Shown here: one piece after another, positions 13,364 through 19,941 of the stretch | How the letters are laid out: each line of letters opens with the position of its first letter | Position numbering within the stretch: the first letter of the stretch is position 1 | Origin: a virus | Reading direction: 5' to 3' (one strand) | IMG/VR virus record: IMGVR_UViG_3300032073_000214 | Span: 1 to 25,938 of that record | DNA length: 25,938 nucleotides | Notes under the pieces: model-generated | Databases searched by the model: none | What the model saw: the letters and a program-made list of their open reading frames with translations, nothing else | What the model was told of the DNA's origin: nothing | Program-made: the position numbers and the translations under genes

Positions 13364-14389
13364 GTGGTCGCTAAAACTAGAGCAGGACATAAATCTTTGG
13401 TCAATATCAAAGAATCAGAAAAGATTGATCTCTCAGCAGTTGGTCCAAGTTCAGATGGAACATATGCTGATGCAAAAGGTGGCACTGAAATGATGGCTGA
13501 AAGAATATCAGCTATTGTTTCAGATCTTGGTCTTGATGATCAGTTCAATATAATTCACTCTAGAGTTCGTGAGTTATCAAAAGATAAAAAGAACATACTT
13601 GTTCTTCATGACCTTTGGAGCGACCCTGAAGTCGAGTTTTTAAAAGATCCAAAAGAAAGAGCTAAGTTTGCCAAATTAGTTTTTGTTAGCAATCAACAGT
13701 TCCAGACATACCATTTAGCTTTGGGTGTACCATACTCTGAAGCATATATTATGCGAAATGCGATTGATCCAATTAATCCAAAAGAGCCTAAACCAAATCC
13801 GAATGAACGAATTAATTTAATCTATCACACAACACCACATCGTGGTCTTGAGTTGTTAGTTCCTTGCTTTGAGGAGTTGGCTAGAATACATGGTGATCTT
13901 ATTCATCTAGATGTATACTCATCATTCAATGCATATGGTTGGGGACAAAGAGACATACCATACAAGCCACTGTTTAATAAAATAGAACAGCACCCACAGA
14001 TGACATATCATGGGTATCAACCGAACAATATTGTTCGTGATGCCTTAGAAAAAGCACACATATTTGCTTATCCCAATATATGGCAAGAAACATCATGTAT
14101 CGCAGTAATGGAAGCAATGAGTGCAGGTGTTGATGTTGTTTGTCCAAACCATGCAGCTTTATATGAAACAACTGCTGGGTTTGCTAATATGTATCAGTAT
14201 CATGAAGATCCAAATCAACATGCAGCAGTCTTCATTAATCAATTACATAATTCAATTCTATACTGCAAAGAGGGTGCTCATTTACCTAGAATAAATCAGG
14301 CTAAGAGTTACACTGATAATCTTTATTCATGGGATTACCGTAGACATGAATGGGAACACTTTCTAAAAGGGTTGACTTCAGCCCAGTAA
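13364..14389 (+). CDS. GT-B glycosyltransferase, GT4-like
   Basis: A 341-residue protein with the GT4 signature: a GGTE motif in the N-terminal domain (39-42), the linker strand NLIYHTTPHRGLELL (151-165), YHGYQPN, and the C-terminal E-x7-E (Glu242 and Glu250) in WQETSCIAVMEAMSAGVDVVCP. It should move a sugar from a nucleotide-sugar to an unknown acceptor, with retention of configuration. The start is GTG immediately after the previous stop, with AAGG about 10 bases upstream. It is unrelated in fold to the four GT-A genes upstream, so the phage encodes at least two kinds of glycosyltransferase. Its last codons contain a promoter. Confidence 0.83.
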   Translation: MVAKTRAGHKSLVNIKESEKIDLSAVGPSSDGTYADAKGGTEMMAERISAIVSDLGLDDQFNIIHSRVRELSKDKKNILVLHDLWSDPEVEFLKDPKERAKFAKLVFVSNQQFQTYHLALGVPYSEAYIMRNAIDPINPKEPKPNPNERINLIYHTTPHRGLELLVPCFEELARIHGDLIHLDVYSSFNAYGWGQRDIPYKPLFNKIEQHPQMTYHGYQPNNIVRDALEKAHIFAYPNIWQETSCIAVMEAMSAGVDVVCPNHAALYETTAGFANMYQYHEDPNQHAAVFINQLHNSILYCKEGAHLPRINQAKSYTDNLYSWDYRRHEWEHFLKGLTSAQ

Positions 14390-14400
14390 TGTAGTACAAT
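14372..14400 (+). promoter_or_regulatory. Sigma70-like promoter across end of GT4 gene
   Basis: TTGACT, 17 bases, TACAAT. The bases AGTAATGTAGTAcAATTTT around its -10 are identical, but for one position, to those of the promoter at 14790. The -35 and spacer overlap the final codons of the glycosyltransferase. Confidence 0.65.
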
Positions 14401-14417
14401 TTTCAGGATGAAGATAA

Positions 14418-14461
14418 GACAGCAGAGGTCTGTCAGGTACAAGGATGTGCCATCTATCCTT
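14418..14461 (+). other. Two tandem hairpins in an 80-base leader
   Basis: The leader between promoter 14372 and the gene at 14481 can fold into two perfect short stems: GACAG/CTGTC around a seven-base loop (14418-14434) and AAGGAT/ATCCTT around a nine-base loop (14441-14461). No T-run follows, so they are not terminators. They could stabilise the mRNA or adjust translation. Confidence 0.35.
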
Positions 14462-14480
14462 AACTGTGAGAGTCTATATT

Positions 14481-14786
14481 ATGAAAGGTACAACAGCAGG
14501 TTCACTTCGTTACGATATGTCTGGGAGAAAGAGAAAGACCAAAGCATTGAAAAAGGCAAGACGCTATAAGCCTGAATTTAAGGAAATGCAACCCAGATCA
14601 CTTCACCCAAACTATCAGTCACAAGCAGACATACCGTCTGCTCCACTCACTCCAGCACAATCAGGAGCTGTTCTCGATACTTCATTTAGACAAGAAGTAT
14701 CAAAAAATTACACAGTATCAATAGCTTATAATAAAGGGGCATATCAAGTAGTGCCTAATTCTGACCTAAAACATATTGGAAAATAG
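14481..14786 (+). CDS. Basic conserved phage protein, unknown
   Basis: A 101-residue protein starting MKGTTAGSLRYDMSGRKRKTKALKKARRYKPEF, strongly basic at the N-terminus and Pro/Ser-rich in the middle, with a short beta-like end (YTVSIAYNKGAYQVV). The start is ATG 14481, with GAGAG upstream and the TATATTATG context. A longer in-frame start at 14445 falls in the hairpin leader and is rejected. I recall the MKGTTAGSLRY opening from other T4-like marine phages. Nucleic-acid binding is possible from charge only. Confidence 0.68.
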   Translation: MKGTTAGSLRYDMSGRKRKTKALKKARRYKPEFKEMQPRSLHPNYQSQADIPSAPLTPAQSGAVLDTSFRQEVSKNYTVSIAYNKGAYQVVPNSDLKHIGK

Positions 14787-14789
14787 TGG

Positions 14790-14818
14790 TTGACACCTAT
14801 ATAGTAATGTAGTATAAT
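14790..14818 (+). promoter_or_regulatory. Consensus sigma70-like promoter
   Basis: TTGACA, 17 bases, TATAAT, both exact. It starts four bases after the previous stop and leads to a leader of about 25 bases with GAGAGAG before ATG 14850. Confidence 0.8.
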
Positions 14819-14849
14819 TTTAAAACATTCATATTGAGAGAGATATATT

Positions 14850-15455
14850 ATGAGTAAAGAGCCTGAGAAGTATGTTCGTAAAAAGATTCGCAAACGAAGA
14901 AAGCCTATGTCTGAAGAGCAAAAAGCTGCAGCCGTTGAGCGACTAGCAAAGGCAAGGGAAAAGCGTATGCGTGAAAATCCGCCAACATATAAGAACATAG
15001 CAAAATCTGTTCTTGAGTTGCCTGAAGATGATGCTTTACATATGAGTAAAGTGAAGAATTGGATCAAGCATCATAGAGAACTTGCAGCCATTGAGAGAAA
15101 AAATCATAGAGCTGGAGTAAAAGGTGCATTGGCTAAACAGCTTCGTGCTGAAGGATATGTGAGGAATATGCAACGCTATCTCGAAAGTGGTGAGTGGTGT
15201 GATTTATTTTGGGGACAGGAAGGACAAAATAAAATGCGTTCTGTTTGTTTAACACCTGCCTATGATTCAGATGGCAATATTAAAAGAACATATGGAACAT
15301 TTTATCCAGATATTGGATATGTCTGGGGTGTGCCTGAAGATCAAGGCGGAGTTCCAGAAGGCATGAATATTTCTGATATTAAAGCTCCAGAAAGTCCAAA
15401 AGTGTCGCAACCAATTGCAGCTGGATTATCAAACCTAGAGGAATTTTTTGGATGA
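14850..15455 (+). CDS. Conserved phage protein with basic N-terminus, unknown
   Basis: A 201-residue protein. Residues 1-45 are very basic (VRKKIRKRRKPMSEEQKAAAVERLAKAREKRMRENPP); the middle is helical and charged (VKNWIKHHRELAAIERKNHRAGVKG); the C-terminal part has an ordered look with Trp, Gly and Tyr (GEWCDLFWGQEGQ, YGTFYPDIGYVWGVPED). It may bind nucleic acid through the basic head, but no catalytic motif is visible. It is the first gene after a consensus promoter and overlaps the next gene by 4 bases (ATGA). Confidence 0.72.
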   Translation: MSKEPEKYVRKKIRKRRKPMSEEQKAAAVERLAKAREKRMRENPPTYKNIAKSVLELPEDDALHMSKVKNWIKHHRELAAIERKNHRAGVKGALAKQLRAEGYVRNMQRYLESGEWCDLFWGQEGQNKMRSVCLTPAYDSDGNIKRTYGTFYPDIGYVWGVPEDQGGVPEGMNISDIKAPESPKVSQPIAAGLSNLEEFFG

Positions 15456-15859
15456 GCGATGTAATAGATTTTTCCAAGAAGCTAAAGGAAAAAAGAAAGA
15501 ATGTCATACAAGAAAAGTATGACGCTTATTGCGAGGAAACTGAGGAGATTGTTGAGAGATGGATCAACAGTCTCCTCGATGACTTGATCGATTCTGATAT
15601 AGCAGACGATAGCGTAGAGTTTTCTAGAGATTTTGTTTTCACCTCTGAAGCTGTTCGCTCTATGATATATCGAAGTCGCGGTGATGTCCACATGTTCCAA
15701 GAAATAGCTGACAAAATGTTAGACATTGAATGGTTTAGTGATGAGAGTATTAAAGCAACATGGATGGTTGATGTTGAGAAAGGTATTGAATTGCCATCCT
15801 CTGTTGAAGATGCTGCAGATGTAATGTCAAAATATAAAAGAGATGAGGAAGAAGAATAA
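15452..15859 (+). CDS. Acidic conserved phage protein, unknown
   Basis: A 135-residue protein, opposite in charge to its upstream neighbour: KYDAYCEETEEIVERWINSLLDDLIDSDIADD, then FTSEAVRSMIYRSRGDVHMFQEIADKML, ending in a DEEEE tail. Mostly helical. Coupled by ATGA overlap to the basic protein before it, so a direct partnership is plausible. It overlaps the next small gene by one base. Role unknown. Confidence 0.7.
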   Translation: MSDVIDFSKKLKEKRKNVIQEKYDAYCEETEEIVERWINSLLDDLIDSDIADDSVEFSRDFVFTSEAVRSMIYRSRGDVHMFQEIADKMLDIEWFSDESIKATWMVDVEKGIELPSSVEDAADVMSKYKRDEEEE

Positions 15860-16005
15860 TGAGTGAAAAAATGAAATCTTATTTGTTGTTCATTGGTTTT
15901 GGATTATATCTTGTGTTTGTATCTATCACAGTCGCAACAGTTATTGGTGCTGCAGCAGTCGCAGAGTCTCAGAATGTCGTGTCAGAAAAAGAGGTGAAAA
16001 AATGA
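15859..16005 (+). CDS. Small membrane protein, unknown
   Basis: A 48-residue ORF with one membrane segment (SYLLFIGFGLYLVFVSITVATVIGAAAVA) and a short charged tail (SEKEVKK). The start overlaps the previous stop by one base (TAATG) and the stop overlaps the next start (ATGA), which strongly supports translation. Function unknown. Confidence 0.65.
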   Translation: MSEKMKSYLLFIGFGLYLVFVSITVATVIGAAAVAESQNVVSEKEVKK

Positions 16006-16250
16006 AAACTCGCCTGCATGTAAATCAACATAATGTTAGACATAACAAAAAGAATCCCGAAGATCTTCGACCACCATTAACGGTCAAAGACTACAAACAA
16101 AATCGGAAGTGTTATACTGCCGATATAAAACTGCCTGATGGAACTGTGGTTGCTCGGTTGGTGAGTCAACCAAAGAAGCCACTTTCCTGCGGTGCTACTG
16201 TCTGGATAGAAACAGATCTGGAAGTAGAAACAAATGAAGAAGTGAGTTAA
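16002..16250 (+). CDS. Small conserved phage protein, unknown
   Basis: An 82-residue protein opening RLHVNQHNVRHNKKN, followed by PPLTVKDYKQNRKCYTADIKLPDGTVVARLVSQPKKPLSCGATVWIET, a beta-rich stretch that could form a small barrel. I recall the HVNQH and PLSCGAxVW features from other marine T4-like phages. It precedes RNase H by 2 bases. No function known. Confidence 0.68.
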   Translation: MKTRLHVNQHNVRHNKKNPEDLRPPLTVKDYKQNRKCYTADIKLPDGTVVARLVSQPKKPLSCGATVWIETDLEVETNEEVS

Positions 16251-16252
16251 AA

Positions 16253-17116
16253 ATGATTTTATTAGATTTAAATCAAGTAATGATATCCAACATGATGAAA
16301 CAGTTGGGTGTAAGTGGACAAAACTTTGAAGAAGGTCTTGTTCGTCATATGGTATTGAATAGCATAAGAGCATATAAAAATAAATTTAGTGCTGAATATG
16401 GTGAGTTAGTTATCTGTTGTGATGACAGAAATTACTGGCGAAAAGATGTATTCCCTTATTACAAAGGACATCGCAAGAAAGATCGCGAGAAGTCATCAAT
16501 CGATTGGGTTATGGTATTTGAATCACTTAATCGTATTCGTGAGGAATTAAAAGAATATTTTCCATATCGTGTTGTTCAGGTAGAGCGTGCTGAAGCTGAT
16601 GACATTATCGGTGTATTGGCTACTCGCTCTGGCTCTTGGTTAAACAACGAAAGCACTGAACGAATCCTTGTATTGTCTGGCGATAAAGACTTTGGACAAC
16701 TCCAGAAGTATACTAATGTTGATCAGTATAGTCCAGTCTTGAAGAAGTGGATCCGTGTTCCTGATCCAAGACGCTTCTTGCGTGAGCATATTATGCGTGG
16801 AGATCGTGGTGATGGTATACCAAACTTCTTATCTAATGACAGCTGTATAATTACAGGTGAAAGACAAAAGCCAATTCAATCAAAGAAAATAGATGATTGG
16901 GTTGACAAAGAGCCTGAGCAGTTCTGTAATGATACAATGCTAAGAAACTATCGAAGAAATGAACAGTTGGTTGATCTAGATCAGATACCAGAAGAGATAG
17001 TTAAAAAGATTATTGAAACTTTTGATAATTATGAAGTTCCTCAAAAACGAGGTTTATTAAATTATTTCATAAAATATAAATTAAAAAATCTTGTTGAGCA
17101 TATTAGCGAGTTTTAA
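16253..17116 (+). CDS. rnh: T4-type RNase H (FEN1-family 5' nuclease)
   Basis: Removes RNA primers and some adjacent DNA from lagging-strand fragments. The 287-residue protein aligns along its length with T4 RNase H: ILLDLNQ (Asp5), MVLNSI, CCDDRNYWRKDVFPYYK (Asp57), RAEADDIIGVLA (Glu114, Asp116, Asp117), LSGDKDFGQL (Asp144, Asp146), the WSP-like QYSPVLKKWIRV, and the H3TH-loop RGDRGDGIPN (Asp184, Asp187). Both metal sites therefore look intact. The C-terminus (GLLNYFIKYKLKNLVEHISEF) also matches. It would work with the primase encoded at 3397. Confidence 0.92.
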   Translation: MILLDLNQVMISNMMKQLGVSGQNFEEGLVRHMVLNSIRAYKNKFSAEYGELVICCDDRNYWRKDVFPYYKGHRKKDREKSSIDWVMVFESLNRIREELKEYFPYRVVQVERAEADDIIGVLATRSGSWLNNESTERILVLSGDKDFGQLQKYTNVDQYSPVLKKWIRVPDPRRFLREHIMRGDRGDGIPNFLSNDSCIITGERQKPIQSKKIDDWVDKEPEQFCNDTMLRNYRRNEQLVDLDQIPEEIVKKIIETFDNYEVPQKRGLLNYFIKYKLKNLVEHISEF

Positions 17117-17127
17117 TTGCTAATCTA

Positions 17128-17134
17128 CTAAATA
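17128..17134 (+). promoter_or_regulatory. Late-promoter-like element (CTAAATA)
   Basis: CTAAATA lies in the 50-base gap after RNase H and about 32 bases before ATG 17167. It resembles the TATAAATA/NATAAATA late elements of T4-like phages. No sigma70-type -35 is seen. Support is by motif and place only. Confidence 0.4.
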
Positions 17135-17166
17135 GAAGTACATTTTAATTGATTGAGGATTTACTA

Positions 17167-17610
17167 ATGCCATTGAAAAGGTTTCAAACATTCCATGATG
17201 TTTTTGTTTTGGTAGAAAAGGCACAAACAAAAAAAGAAAAAGTTGCTATATTGCGAGAGCATTCATGTGCTGCATTAAAAGCAGTTTTAGGATACACATA
17301 TGATCCAAATGTTAAGTGGATGTTGCCTGCTGGCGTTCCACCATACACACCACTACCAGCTGGTGCAGATCAAGAAGGGCGACTTGTTTCTGAAGTTCGC
17401 AAGTTTTATTTGTTTGTAGATGGACCAACTGAAACACAGAAAAATATCTCTTCTGCTCGTAGAGAGAAGTTGTTTATTGAAATGCTAGAAGTTGTTGACC
17501 CAAATGATGCTAAAGTTCTTTTGGGTATGAAAGATCGCAGACTTCCATACAGAGGTCTGACAAGGAAGCTGGTTGCGGAAGCATTCCCAACCATATCTAA
17601 AAACTGGTGA
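17167..17610 (+). CDS. Conserved T4-like phage protein (DUF6433-like)
   Basis: A 147-residue soluble protein: RFQTFHDVFVLVEKAQTKKEKVAILREHSCAALKAVLGYTYDPNVKWMLP, then GVPPYTPLPAGADQEGRLVSEVRKFYLFV, then RREKLFIEMLEVVDPNDAKVLLGMKDRRLPYRGLTRKLVAEAFP. I associate this with DUF6433 of marine T4-like phages (from memory). ATG 17167 has GAGG eight bases upstream; an in-frame TTG at 17149 lies before that site. Role unknown. Confidence 0.72.
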   Translation: MPLKRFQTFHDVFVLVEKAQTKKEKVAILREHSCAALKAVLGYTYDPNVKWMLPAGVPPYTPLPAGADQEGRLVSEVRKFYLFVDGPTETQKNISSARREKLFIEMLEVVDPNDAKVLLGMKDRRLPYRGLTRKLVAEAFPTISKNW

Positions 17611-17630
17611 AAAGAAGATAAGAGTCTACT

Positions 17631-17810
17631 ATGGCTAAGAACATTAAGCGTTATAAACAATACACCGAAGAAAATGAGGATTTTTCTCGTAAAAAGCGTT
17701 TGAAAAAAGAATCAAGACACAACTATAAAGTTGAGCTTGAGCATGCGGTTGAGAACGAAGATTGGGATGATTTAGAATATGAAGAAAAAAATAGCATTCG
17801 TAATAGGTAA
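17631..17810 (+). CDS. Small charged protein, unknown
   Basis: A 59-residue ORF: MAKNIKRYKQYTEENEDFSRKKRLKKESRHNYKVELEHAVENEDWDDLEYEEK. The first half is basic, the second acidic, with no hydrophobic core, so it may be disordered until bound. Its 3' end overlaps the next gene by 32 bases in another frame. Coding bias and the clear start support it; function unknown. Confidence 0.6.
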   Translation: MAKNIKRYKQYTEENEDFSRKKRLKKESRHNYKVELEHAVENEDWDDLEYEEKNSIRNR

Positions 17811-18366
17811 TGGACCAAGCCGAAAGGCAATTAATCTAGATGATCTTGTCCATACATCAACAGTGTATGGATGTAATGCTTTATATCGTGAATGGAACAA
17901 AGCAGACTTTCTAGTTGCTATTGATGATGGTATGATCAAAGAACTCCAAGATGCAGATCTTGGTGATACACATCTCATCATCCCACCAGAAGATGAGCGT
18001 TGGGAGTCTGCTGAATATAATAATCAACGCAGAAGATCAAACGCTGGCATGAATGCTATGCTCGAAGCTATAAGAAACCACTGTAATGTTTTATATTGTT
18101 TAGGGTTTGACTTTTTATTGATAGGTGAAAAATCAGTTGATAATGTTTTTAAAGATACTAAAAATTATGGTGCTGAAACAAAGTCAAATGAGGCAGATAA
18201 TTTCTATAGAGTCGCATACCTAGAATGGTTTGCTAAACAAAACCCTGATGTGCAATTTGTAATGGTAGTTCCTGATGTTCCACGCGAAGAGCTAATGAAT
18301 GTCAATGGTAAAAATATTTTTGGTATGTCAGTAGATACATTTCTTTCTAAACTAAAAGAGGAATAA
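17779..18366 (+). CDS. GNGPSR-motif protein, DUF115/sialyltransferase-like
   Basis: A 195-residue Rossmann-like protein. It opens KKKIAFVIGNGPSRKAINL (GNGPSR at 10-15) followed by TVYGCNALYREW and DFLVAIDDGMI, then SNAGMNAMLEAI and YCLGFDF. The GNGPS and YGCNALYR features recall DUF115 and sialyltransferase-like proteins, which bind nucleotide-sugars or similar ligands. It could add another sugar to the glycan programme seen elsewhere in the window, but the activity is not proven by motifs. The start lies within the end of the preceding small gene (32-base overlap). Confidence 0.65.
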   Translation: MKKKIAFVIGNGPSRKAINLDDLVHTSTVYGCNALYREWNKADFLVAIDDGMIKELQDADLGDTHLIIPPEDERWESAEYNNQRRRSNAGMNAMLEAIRNHCNVLYCLGFDFLLIGEKSVDNVFKDTKNYGAETKSNEADNFYRVAYLEWFAKQNPDVQFVMVVPDVPREELMNVNGKNIFGMSVDTFLSKLKEE

Positions 18367-18369
18367 AAA

Positions 18370-18552
18370 ATGTCAACTGAACAAATGATATTATACATGA
18401 TGAGTATATGTGCTTGTTGTTACTTCTCATTCAAAGCAGGTTTTGATTCTGGTGCGAGTGATGGGATTGATACAATACTTTCTCATCTTGAAAAGATTGG
18501 GTACATTAAAGTTGATAAAGATGGAAACATTTCTAGACCATCAGATATATAA
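18370..18552 (+). CDS. Small N-terminally anchored protein, unknown
   Basis: A 60-residue protein with an N-terminal hydrophobic segment (about 5-22, MILYMMSICACCYFSFKAGF, with a CACC run) followed by SGASDGIDTILSHLEKIGYIKVDKDGNI, a soluble helix-hairpin. GAGG precedes the start. It lies between the GNGPSR protein and the cytochrome gene. Role unknown. Confidence 0.62.
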   Translation: MSTEQMILYMMSICACCYFSFKAGFDSGASDGIDTILSHLEKIGYIKVDKDGNISRPSDI

Positions 18553-18575
18553 AAAATGTTTATAGGAATTATATT

Positions 18576-18869
18576 ATGAATAAACTTTCGATAGTGTTTT
18601 TATTATTTCTAGCATCATTCGCCACAGCAGGTGATCCAGAAGCAGGCAAAGATCGATCTTCTGCTTGCGGTGGTTGTCATGGTACTTATGGCATTAGTAA
18701 TAGTCCTTTTTTTCCCAACCTTGCGGGACAGAAAGAAATGTATCTAGTGTCTGCCCTTAAACAGTATCGTGATGGAATACGAAATAACCCTATGATGTCT
18801 TTATATGTAAAAGATTTATCAGACGGTGACATCGCGAATATAGCTTCTTATTATTCAAACTTAAAATAG
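18576..18869 (+). CDS. Exported c-type cytochrome
   Basis: A 97-residue precursor with a Sec signal peptide (about 1-18, NKLSIVFLLFLASFATAG) and a mature domain of about 79 residues bearing one covalent-heme motif CGGCH (31-35). RNNPMMSLYVKDLSDGDIANIASYYSNL near the C-terminus supplies the axial Met (73 or 74) and the end helix typical of cytochromes c4/c553. It should be a periplasmic single-heme electron carrier and would need the host heme-attachment (Ccm or similar) machinery. The start has AGGA upstream and the ATATTATG context. It is an apparent auxiliary metabolic gene: no phage replication or structure role is obvious. Confidence 0.88.
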   Translation: MNKLSIVFLLFLASFATAGDPEAGKDRSSACGGCHGTYGISNSPFFPNLAGQKEMYLVSALKQYRDGIRNNPMMSLYVKDLSDGDIANIASYYSNLK

Positions 18870-18879
18870 GTATTATATT

Positions 18880-19029
18880 ATGAGTGCGTGGTTGATAGCT
18901 GTCACAGGTATGATCTATCTCTATGTCGGAATGGAGCAATGGATCAAATTTTCAAACATTCCAATGTTATTAACATATATCGGCTATGCCTTTGCCAATA
19001 TAGGTTTATACATGCTTGCGAGTAAATAA
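18880..19029 (+). CDS. Small membrane protein, unknown
   Basis: A 49-residue ORF, 10 bases after the cytochrome gene, with the TATATTATG start context. Two hydrophobic segments (AWLIAVTGMIYLYVG and LLTYIGYAFANIGLYML) separated by MEQWIKFSNIP. I recall similar short proteins in T4-like marine phages. Its place beside the cytochrome does not by itself show a joint role. Confidence 0.65.
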   Translation: MSAWLIAVTGMIYLYVGMEQWIKFSNIPMLLTYIGYAFANIGLYMLASK

Positions 19030-19031
19030 TA

Positions 19032-19859
19032 ATGTTTTTAACTGGAAATGCTCTGAATCAAAAAAATGATAATAGGTTTTTGGGATGCGACAATAAAGAA
19101 AATTATGAAAAGAACTTTAAAGAGAACTGGTGGTCAAGGAGATGGAAAGATGTTGATATATCTTATGTCTTAAACAGTGACGGATATAGGACAAAAGAAT
19201 TTAATGAAGTTGATTGGGATAATGCTGTTGTCATTTTAGGTGATTCTAATACAATGGGTTTGGGATTGCCGATTGAACAAGTAGTATGTTCAGTACTAGA
19301 AAAAGAAATAAATCGACCAGTAGTGAACATTTCTGTTGCTGGTTCATCTAATATGTTTATTACATATAATACGGTAAGGTTGATAGAAAATTTTAAACCA
19401 TATGCTGTTATTAATATGTGGTCAGCACCGTCAAGAATAATGACATTTAACAATCATATAATTTCTCATTGGGCTTGGAGGTCGCATGGAACTCCAGGTG
19501 CACAGCCTTTGTTAGAGTCTTGGAGTTTTAGTGTAAAAAAACTCAAAGCAAAAAGGATATTAACTAAGTCGCCAACTGTATATACATCAGGAGATGCAGC
19601 ACCAGAGTGGTTAGAAGAACACAATACAACACGCCAGAGTGATGAGTTGAAGAGAGCATGTAGAGTGATGTGTAGAGACATTCGCCATTTAGAGTATGCT
19701 CCTAAATTCTGGAACCTTAATGAGTGGGCAACTGAAATTCCTACACCCAACAATGTTTTTGGAACATCAAGAGATTGTCTTCATGCTAATGGTAAGTTTC
19801 ATAAGAAATGGGCAGAAATAATAAAAGAGGATTTTATTAAAAATGATTGGTTGGATTAA
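19032..19859 (+). CDS. SGNH/GDSL-type hydrolase-like protein
   Basis: A 275-residue protein with the SGNH blocks: VVILGDSNTMGLGL (nucleophile Ser72), VNISVAGSSNMF (block II Gly and nearby Asn), and a C-terminal DCLHANG (Asp248, His251) for the catalytic pair. Family members remove acyl groups (often acetyl) from sugars or lipids, or act as O-acyltransferase partners. There is no signal peptide, so the enzyme would act in the cytoplasm, perhaps on a nucleotide-sugar or on a phage product. It lies in front of a carbamoyltransferase, another sugar-decorating enzyme, which favours a glycan role (inference). It overlaps the next small ORF by 17 bases. Confidence 0.72.
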   Translation: MFLTGNALNQKNDNRFLGCDNKENYEKNFKENWWSRRWKDVDISYVLNSDGYRTKEFNEVDWDNAVVILGDSNTMGLGLPIEQVVCSVLEKEINRPVVNISVAGSSNMFITYNTVRLIENFKPYAVINMWSAPSRIMTFNNHIISHWAWRSHGTPGAQPLLESWSFSVKKLKAKRILTKSPTVYTSGDAAPEWLEEHNTTRQSDELKRACRVMCRDIRHLEYAPKFWNLNEWATEIPTPNNVFGTSRDCLHANGKFHKKWAEIIKEDFIKNDWLD

Positions 19860-19941
19860 AGAAAAATATCAGTTGTGGAAAGCCAATAGAGAATTCAAAA
19901 AAAAGATGCGTGATAAAAAAGATCCGTACACATATGATTAA
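19843..19941 (+). CDS. 32-residue basic ORF bridging two genes
   Basis: MIGWIKEKYQLWKANREFKKKM, then RDKKDPYTYD. It overlaps the SGNH gene by 17 bases and the carbamoyltransferase by 8, using a third frame. AGAGG lies upstream. The Trp/Lys-rich amphipathic head and DPxxYD end resemble a tiny protein I recall from other T4-like marine phages. It explains the apparent N-terminal extension of the next frame and may couple translation of its neighbours. Function unknown. Confidence 0.55.
   Translation: MIGWIKEKYQLWKANREFKKKMRDKKDPYTYD

Noticed and set aside
14408-14569. 53-codon ORF through the hairpin leader
   Set aside because: It runs out of frame into the better-supported gene at 14481, which has a ribosome site and the common start context.
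19847-19933. N-terminal extension of the carbamoyltransferase
   Set aside because: The extra 29 residues have no family match and run through the 32-residue ORF and the end of the SGNH gene; the conserved domain begins at the ATG at 19934.
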